Below are positions 7,672 through 11,862 of a stretch of 11,862 bases of DNA, piece after piece. Both the position numbers and the translations under genes were made by a program. The stretch covers positions 15,709 to 27,570 of the forward strand of contig QKYT01000047.1 of assembly GCA_003550305.1 (NCBI GenBank), read 5' to 3'. The notes under the pieces are model-generated. The model made no database searches. It was not told where the DNA came from and saw nothing but the letters and a program-made list of their open reading frames with translations. Source of the stretch: Glomus cerebriforme (Eukaryota > Glomeromycota > Glomeromycetes > Glomerales > Glomeraceae). Positions within the stretch are counted from its first letter, which is position 1. Each line of letters begins with the position of its first letter.

Positions 7672-7756
7672 TTAATAAATTTTGATTTTATTTATTTATT
7701 ATAAAATTTATATGATTAATTAGTAAGGTAAGAAAAAAGAAAATCATCACTTATCT

Positions 7757-7848
7757 TCTCTGTGATGAACCAATTGGGAGTTCTTGAAAATTTGCCTCAA
7801 TTCTGGCAAATGGAAAGAACTGGCCCTAACCTAAAAAAAAAAGTTAGA
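7757..7848. repeat. Hairpin repeat, copy U1
   Basis: A two-part stem: AGTTCTT (7779-7785) pairs with AAGAACT (7815-7821), and inside it ATTTGCC (7790-7796) pairs with GGCAAAT (7805-7811) around an 8-nt loop. A poly(A) run and AAGTTAG follow. Copy U2 lies 173 nt downstream. Confidence 0.75.
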
Positions 7849-7920
7849 AATTTAATAAAAATAAAGTATAACAATAAAAAATATATACTGTATATTAAAT
7901 AAAAATAAATGCATTTGCCA

Positions 7921-8025
7921 CAAGGTAATGAACTGGTCCATTCTGATCAGGATTTCTCAAAAATTCGCCTCCATTCTGGTAAATGAAAAAACTGGTCCAA
8001 ACCTAAAAAAAAGGAAAAAGAAGTT
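7921..8025. repeat. Hairpin repeat, copy U2
   Basis: Diverged copy of U1: the shared core is the region around ATTCTGGTAAATG (7973-7985), followed by CTGGTCCAAACC, a poly(A) run and AAGTTAG. The inner stem remains partly paired (GGTAAAT with ATTCGCC, one mismatch and one G-T). A second GGACCAGTT box is present at its other end. On the minus strand a T-run ending TAG precedes the unit in both copies, resembling a splice acceptor. Confidence 0.7.
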
Positions 8026-8070
8026 AGTATTTATTTTAATGAATAAAATAAAGATATAAAAAAAAGGTAT

Positions 8071-8218
8071 TTAAACAACCTTTATTCCATGAGGTAAAGA
8101 TGAAGGTGAAGTAGAGTTAGAATCTACCTTGCCTTCACCTTCGCCTTTATCTTCACCTTCACCTTTACCTACATCTTCACCTTTACTTCCAGTCCTCCAC
8201 CTTCACCTTTACCTTTTA
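8071..8218 (-). repeat. Degenerate GGTGAA/GGTAAA hexamer array with open frame
   Basis: Between about 8126 and 8218 the minus strand is built from imperfect six-base units of the type GGTGAA, GGTAAA and GGCGAA. One minus-strand frame is open from 8202 to TAA at 8071, reading SKGEDVGKGEGEDKGEGEGK followed by a non-repetitive tail, VDSNSTSPSSLPHGIKVV. A one-base slip separates it from more GKGEG units further upstream. It may be the C-terminal exon of a low-complexity protein or just a minisatellite; no start codon or partner exon is visible. Confidence 0.55.
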
Positions 8219-8589
8219 AGTATTAGAATAAGGTATAAGGTATAAAAATGGCCAGTAACACAAATTCAACTAAAAAGGAGATTTTTTTGAAAAAGGAAAT
8301 TGTTTAGGCCCAAGAATTCAGTTCAGAAATATAAAAAATACTCGAATTTTTTTTTAATCCCATTATTATATTATTCTAATTATCTAGTATTTATTGTTTT
8401 TTTATATATAAAATACATGTGATAGAAATCAATTTAATAAACTATAAACTTAACACATGTTCCTTTTAATTCTGATGGATAAAGGATTAAAGGTAAGGTT
8501 TTACAAAAAAATGAAAGAAAACATATGTCAATTCAGTAAAATAGATTTCAACGAAATGATAATTCAGTGCAATAGATAGGTGATAAATG
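8219..8589. other. AT-rich spacer
   Basis: No gene is recognised. The last part (about 8540-8600) may be decayed sequence belonging to the kinase fragment that follows. Confidence 0.45.
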
Positions 8590-8800
8590 GCTTCAGTGAA
8601 ATATTACAGATACCATAACAAACTGGACCAGCAAAGATGAATTTGATGAATTTGATGATTCAAGAAACATAATATCATATAACTGATATACAATTTAATG
8701 TTTTTAAGATAAGCAAAGATAGTTTTGCTACAGTATATTCAGCAATATGAAAGTATGGACCAAATAATATTGTTTAAATAATTCTAGCGAATTTTAAATA
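8590..8800 (+). pseudogene. Protein kinase pseudogene, N-lobe
   Basis: The plus strand reads NWTSKDEFDEFDDSRNIISY (8621-8683), matching the stretch that precedes the kinase domain in Rhizophagus kinases (NWTSGN...). It then shifts frame to KISKDSFATVYSAI, TGA, KYGPNNIV (8706-8774), which is the glycine-rich loop region (family pattern IGKGGFATVYSAIW). It shifts again to CLNNSSEF (8771-8794), matching the CLNNS...EF stretch after the ATP-binding lysine, with a deletion. All three loop glycines are replaced (Ser, Asp, Ser) and the Trp after SAI is TGA. Gly to Ser, Gly to Asp and Trp to TGA all fit single G-to-A changes. No later kinase motifs were found downstream. It is clearly a dead fragment. 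Confidence 0.8.
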
Positions 8801-8925
8801 TAGTATCTTTTCTTCTTAAAAAAATGACAATTATCATAATAATTTTAATAATTTTGATTATTTGGCAAAACGATTCATGAAATAATATTTTTAGTCATTA
8901 AAAATAAAATAAAATTAGTATTGTT

Positions 8926-9013
8926 GCATTAGAATGGAATTTTGAGCAAAGTTTCATTCCATTTTTAATTCTGCCCGAAATTCCACCCTGATGCTGGTGC
9001 GGTGACAATCACC
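8926..9013. repeat. 23-bp imperfect hairpin plus short GGTGA hairpin
   Basis: Arm 8926-8948 pairs with 8972-8994: 20 of 23 positions pair, two as G-T, and the three mismatches are all A-C. The 23-nt loop holds a competing 8-bp pairing (AATGGAAT with ATTCCATT). A second small hairpin, GGTGA-CAA-TCACC, follows at 9001-9013. The GC content is above its surroundings. It is probably a short non-autonomous repeat; no target duplication was identified. Confidence 0.6.
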
Positions 9014-9189
9014 TTTTGTGATTTTTAGCAATTTTCAAATAAAATAATTAAATAAAAAAGATTTATTTATTGATTTTTTTATTAAATACAACAATTATTA
9101 ATTGATTACTTTAAAAATTAAAAAATTAAATCTAGTTTAATTTAAAAATGTCTCTAATCTAATGTTCTAATCTATTTTAACAAATCTAA
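9014..9189. other. AT-rich spacer
   Basis: Low-complexity A/T sequence with repeated TCTAATCTA-like words near 9130-9190. Nothing else is recognised. Confidence 0.5.
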
Positions 9190-9960
9190 TTTAATGTTTA
9201 ATTGTCTATTGTTTTATCCGATTCTATTAGCAATCCAAACATTGTTTAATATCTCCATTTATATAATTTTTTATATTTTTTTCCATTTTCTAATTTTTCC
9301 CTCTTTCATTCCTTCATTAATAATCTTTTCTAATTTACATCATTATTTCTTTCTATTTCTAACTTATCACACCTTTCTTTTCATATATTTCAATTAACAT
9401 AATAGAACTTATTAATTTCAAATTACTTTCACATTTTATTTCTTGGTATACTGTTCCTTTTCTCCAATTCTCTGGGTATCTTTTTATTCAATTATTGCAT
9501 TCTCAATAATTCTTACTTTTAACACTCTTCATAAGTAATTTCCAATAGTTCTGGACTTTCTTATTTTCTATCATATAATTTTCTTCATTTATATACTTTT
9601 TCCTCAAATTGTTCTTGTTCTTTCCATTTTTTCCTATACATTTCAGTTTTTAGCTTCCTTATTCCTTCTTATTGAAATTTTCATCTTCAATGATCTTTTT
9701 AGTCTTCATCGATTCTTTATTCACTCATTTATCTAATTTTAGTTGTTGCTTTCTTGTTATTGTACAGATTGTATATTTGTATTATCAATAGATTCTTTTA
9801 TCTTTACTGTTCAAAAGGTCTAATATGACCACTGCACCTTCTTCTTAGGAAAAGCAAGTTTCAGTTTCAGGTTTCAGTGTTTACAGCTATTCTCAACTAG
9901 CAGCTAACAGATGTATCTTTAGAGTTACTGGATTTTTTGAAATTAAGTGAAATAAAGCAA
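9190..9960 (-). pseudogene. Decayed Lys/Glu-rich coding tract of element C
   Basis: The minus strand is purine-rich for about 770 bp directly downstream of the inverted hairpin dimer, mirroring A and B. Coding-like pieces in shifting frames include EEGAVVILDLLNSKDK (about 9848-9800), MKTKKIIEDENFNKKE (about 9710-9665), LKTEMYRKKWKEQEQFEEKV (about 9655-9595), the overlapping ENYMIENKKVQNYWKLLMKS and INEGMKEGKIRKWKK. Stops interrupt every frame. The pyrimidine-rich plus-strand frame at 9194-9397 is a shadow of this tract. I do not recognise the protein, and homology with the A and B tracts is inferred from orientation, composition and length more than from alignment. Confidence 0.45.
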
Positions 9961-9984
9961 AGAGAAAATTCTAATCGAAACCAA

Positions 9985-10065
9985 CCAACCAGTTAGGAGA
10001 TACTTAACTATCTGGCCGGCTTTCCTTGCCTGATACGAGGGAGATATCATATACAGTATAAGGAA
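9985..10065 (-). repeat. Double-hairpin module C1 (distal copy)
   Basis: Minus-strand copy. Hairpin 1 keeps CCTTATACTG and the closing AAGG, but the inner GAGG/CCTC stem is disrupted. Hairpin 2 pairs 11 of 12 positions (two G-T) around a loop containing AAGTATCTC. One stem position that is T-G in A1 and B1 is C-G here. Confidence 0.8.
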
Positions 10066-10094
10066 GTTAAGTGGGAGTTTAAAGGAGAAAAAAA

Positions 10095-10178
10095 ACCAAC
10101 CAGTCAGTTAGGAGATACTCAACTGTCTGACCGGCTTTCATTGCCTGATACGAGAAAGTTCTCATATACAGTATAAGG
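10095..10178 (-). repeat. Double-hairpin module C2 (promoter-proximal copy)
   Basis: Minus-strand tandem partner, 115 nt from C1. The hairpin 1 inner stem is GAGA/TCTC in place of GAGG/CCTC, a paired change on both sides. Hairpin 2 pairs 10 of 12 positions, and the T-G position of A1/B1 is T-A here. The outer end reads CCTTATACTG at 10178-10169. Confidence 0.8.
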
Positions 10179-10277
10179 AAGATAAGGGGAGAAAGGATAG
10201 ATGGAATAGTTTTTAAAAAGAATTATAGAGGAGTAATTAAAGATACCATATGAAAATTAATATGAAATATTAAAGGT

Positions 10278-10347
10278 GATATTTATATATTTAAAAATAA
10301 TAAGGATGTAAAAATGAGTCAAAATTAATAATGATACAATAATAAAT
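10278..10347 (-). promoter_or_regulatory. Putative promoter of element C
   Basis: On the minus strand, TGACTCA (10321-10315) precedes TATATAAATATC (10289-10278) by 32 nt, matching element B base for base over both boxes, with about 80% identity across the block. The box lies 111 nt before hairpin module C2. Confidence 0.55.
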
Positions 10348-10360
10348 TAAAATTTCTATA

Positions 10361-10570
10361 TTTGGGAAATTCTATATTTTATGTGTTTATTTTTATTTTT
10401 ATTTTTAATGTAGTACAGCAAAGCAATAGGAAAAAATTATCAGTGTTATATTATAACTACACTACTGGATAAATACTACTTTATTACTATGTCTAGTTCC
10501 AAAACATCGAAATGTATGAGGCACCTGACTGTTGACTGCCAAGAAAACCAAGGAAGCATTAGCTACTGTA
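10361..10570. other. Spacer between element C and retroelement-like pseudogene
   Basis: Contains four imperfect TTTTTA units near 10387-10408. Otherwise nothing is recognised. Confidence 0.45.
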
Positions 10571-11187
10571 CTAAAGAGGGAATTGGGAAAAATCTAAAGT
10601 TTTAACACGAAAATAAGAAGAGAAGAAATAAAATTGTTATAAATGATCTATATATAAAGAAGAATAAAAATTATAAAAATCACGATGTAAGAGCCAATTG
10701 CCCGAATGTAAAAAATTGCTGGACACCCATAGGAGCCAGGCATTAGCATTTACAGTAGAAGAAGAAGTATGAAAATGTGAAGTATCAGTAGAAGAAAAAT
10801 GACGATCCTTATTATTATTGGTGTCACGTGAAGAACGGTAGAGTTTTTTAGATTTGATGTTCAAAGATTTTTCAAAATTTTTAAAGGCAGAAGCCCTGCT
10901 TGACCAAATTTGGTAAGCATCTTTGATAAAGTGTGAAGTAAAATGTATAAGTGATCAGTAATAAGGCGTTTTGAGCCTAAAATTTGTTTAAAAAGCGATA
11001 CAAGGGTGACTGGAATAAAATTATGAATTAAAAGATAAATAGGATGTTGATCCTCAGTTAAAGAGGAAATAATATTTTTGAATAAAAGGGACGCATGTAT
11101 ATTGAGTAAAACACAAGAAAGAGATCGAGCTGGAAGCCTGAATATATATAAAATAATAGGTGATTCTGGATCTTTGTCATGCCGGAC
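10571..11187 (-). pseudogene. Frameshifted multi-copy ORF, probably retroelement-derived
   Basis: Two overlapping minus-strand frames look like one protein split by a frameshift near 10930-10950. Frame 1 is open for 108 codons (11187 to TGA at 10861) with RLPARSLSCVLLN, TEDQHPIYLLIHNFIPVTLV and LITDHLYILLHTLSK. Frame 2 opens at about 10948 with FIKDAYQIWSSRASAFKNFE, continues through a Ser/Thr/Asn-rich linker (SSTDTSHFHTSSSTV) to NAWLLWVSSNFLHSGNWLLH, and stops at TAA 10637. It then stays open again as YFFSSYFRVKTLDF to TAG at 10571. The style (Leu/Ile-rich helices, then IWSSR...FKNFE and Trp-rich HSGNW) resembles proteins linked to LINE-type elements in Rhizophagus as I remember them. No reverse-transcriptase catalytic YxDD box is present in this piece, so the assignment is an inference. 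Confidence 0.5.
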
Positions 11188-11248
11188 TTATCCTACAATG
11201 ATAATATATTTAGTTTACATTTTTCACAGCAATTGAACTTATTTAAGT

Positions 11249-11562
11249 ATGGCAATTGAAAATTATAATAAATATAAAGAATTTTTACTTAAAAAAGCAA
11301 AGGTAAAACTGTTTTTATTATTGATAATATATATTATTAATTATTAATAAAGTTTTTATTTTAAATTCTAAATATAATCCTCATTTTATTTAAGAGGTTA
11401 TTGCGGAAATTAAATTATTTTATATGTTTAAATATTTTCCAGATTAGATGTAAGTATAAAATTTGTTCTGATTTGTCAAATTTTTTTTTTAATTAGTTTC
11501 TTATTTTTTTTAATATAATTATAGTTATTATGATATACCTGTTAATTGTAATACAAAACTGA
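11249..11562 (+). CDS. Speculative three-exon mini-gene
   Basis: ATG at 11249 opens MAIENYNKYKEFLLKKAK, ending exactly at a GTAAAA donor-like site (11303). With acceptor TTTAAG (11394), exon 2 reads RLLRKLNYFICLNIFQIR up to a canonical GTAAGT donor at 11450. With acceptor ATTATAG (11524), exon 3 runs to TGA at 11560-11562. The exon lengths 54, 55 and 38 sum to 147 nt, giving 48 residues in one frame. An alternative acceptor at 11396 gives VIAEIKLFYMFKYFPD and an earlier stop. The last codons lie inside the first satellite unit. The product, if real, is a small basic, hydrophobic peptide of unknown function; A/T-rich sequence makes false splice models common. Confidence 0.25.
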
Positions 11563-11862
11563 GATTTAGCTAATTTTCTTTACCAAAATTAATGATAATT
11601 CGTCTACCAGAATTAACGATAATTCCAAGATTTACCTTTTTCTATTTTAACCCTAATACGGAATATGGTAGTACAAAACTGAGACCCAGCCAATTTTCTT
11701 TACCAAAGTTAATGATAATTCGTCTACCAGAATTAACGATAATTCCAAGTTTTACTTTTTTCTATTTTAACCCTAATACGGAATATGGTAGTACAAAACT
11801 GTAGATCCAGCCAATTTTCTTTACCGAAATTAATGATAATTCGTCTACCAGAATTAACGATA
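11551..11862. repeat. 120-bp satellite, at least 2.6 units
   Basis: Units at 11551-11670, 11671-11790 and 11791 to the window end are about 93% identical and in exact 120-bp register; the third gains one base near 11802. Each unit carries an internal direct repeat (AATTAATGATAATTC and AATTAACGATAATTC, 24 nt apart). Because 120 is a multiple of three, one plus-strand frame stays open across units (11592-11804, repeating MIIRLPELTIIP). I consider that frame incidental. The array continues beyond the window. Confidence 0.9.

Noticed and set aside
7921..8025. Minus-strand exon-like reading of U2 (contains NGGEFLRNPDQNGPVHYLVA)
   Set aside because: The homologous copy U1 does not keep the frame (one-base offset and a stop), while the hairpin pairing is kept, so a structured repeat explains it better.
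9194..9397. 67-residue plus-strand hydrophobic open frame
   Set aside because: It is antisense to the purine-rich tract of element C; the composition is a complement effect.
1..11862. CRISPR array, rRNA, telomere repeat or LTR pair
   Set aside because: No regularly spaced short direct repeats with variable spacers, no conserved rRNA blocks, no TTAGGG-type arrays and no long direct terminal repeats were seen.

Overview
The window is very AT-rich (roughly three quarters A+T by eye), carries a few N gaps (535, 5349-5350, 5466, 5750), has GT..AG introns of about 75-150 nt, and holds no long intact gene. Two broken protein-kinase fragments match the expanded tyrosine-kinase-like (TKL) kinase family of arbuscular mycorrhizal fungi. 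I read it as an intergenic, transposon-rich stretch of a Glomeromycotina genome, most likely Rhizophagus (R. irregularis group). This rests on remembered family sequences, not on a search.

Layout. 1-1140: AT-rich, with one weak open frame and a T15/A17 junction. 1145-2781: composite element A (TATA-like site, tandem hairpin leader, purine-rich decayed Lys/Glu-rich coding tract), interrupted by a 353-bp Tc1/mariner-type MITE at 2338-2690. 2782-3580: AT-rich. 3580-4140 (-): kinase pseudogene from hinge to C-lobe, still with a recognisable intron inside the catalytic loop. 4808-5930: composite element B, whose coding tract still has an ATG just after the hairpins. 6185-6908 (+): two unidentified coding-like frames. 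7029-7671 (-): fragments that could be exons of a small gene. 7757-8025: two copies of a second hairpin repeat. 8071-8218: a GGTGAA/GGTAAA-type hexamer array. 8590-8800 (+): kinase N-lobe pseudogene with all three loop glycines mutated. 8926-9013: a 23-bp imperfect hairpin plus a small one. 9190-10347 (-): composite element C. 10571-11187 (-): frameshifted multi-copy ORF, probably retroelement-derived. 11249-11562 (+): speculative three-exon mini-gene. 11551-11862: a 120-bp satellite running off the window end.

The most interesting feature is the family A/B/C. In all three places, read in its own direction, the order is the same: a TATA box (with a TGACTCA site 32-33 nt upstream in B and C), a pyrimidine-rich stretch, two tandem copies of a roughly 80-nt double-hairpin module, then 650-850 bp of purine-rich sequence with scattered Lys/Glu-rich open fragments. 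The hairpins vary between copies with compensatory base changes. This suggests selection on the structure of a transcribed leader, in a multi-copy gene-like or mobile element.
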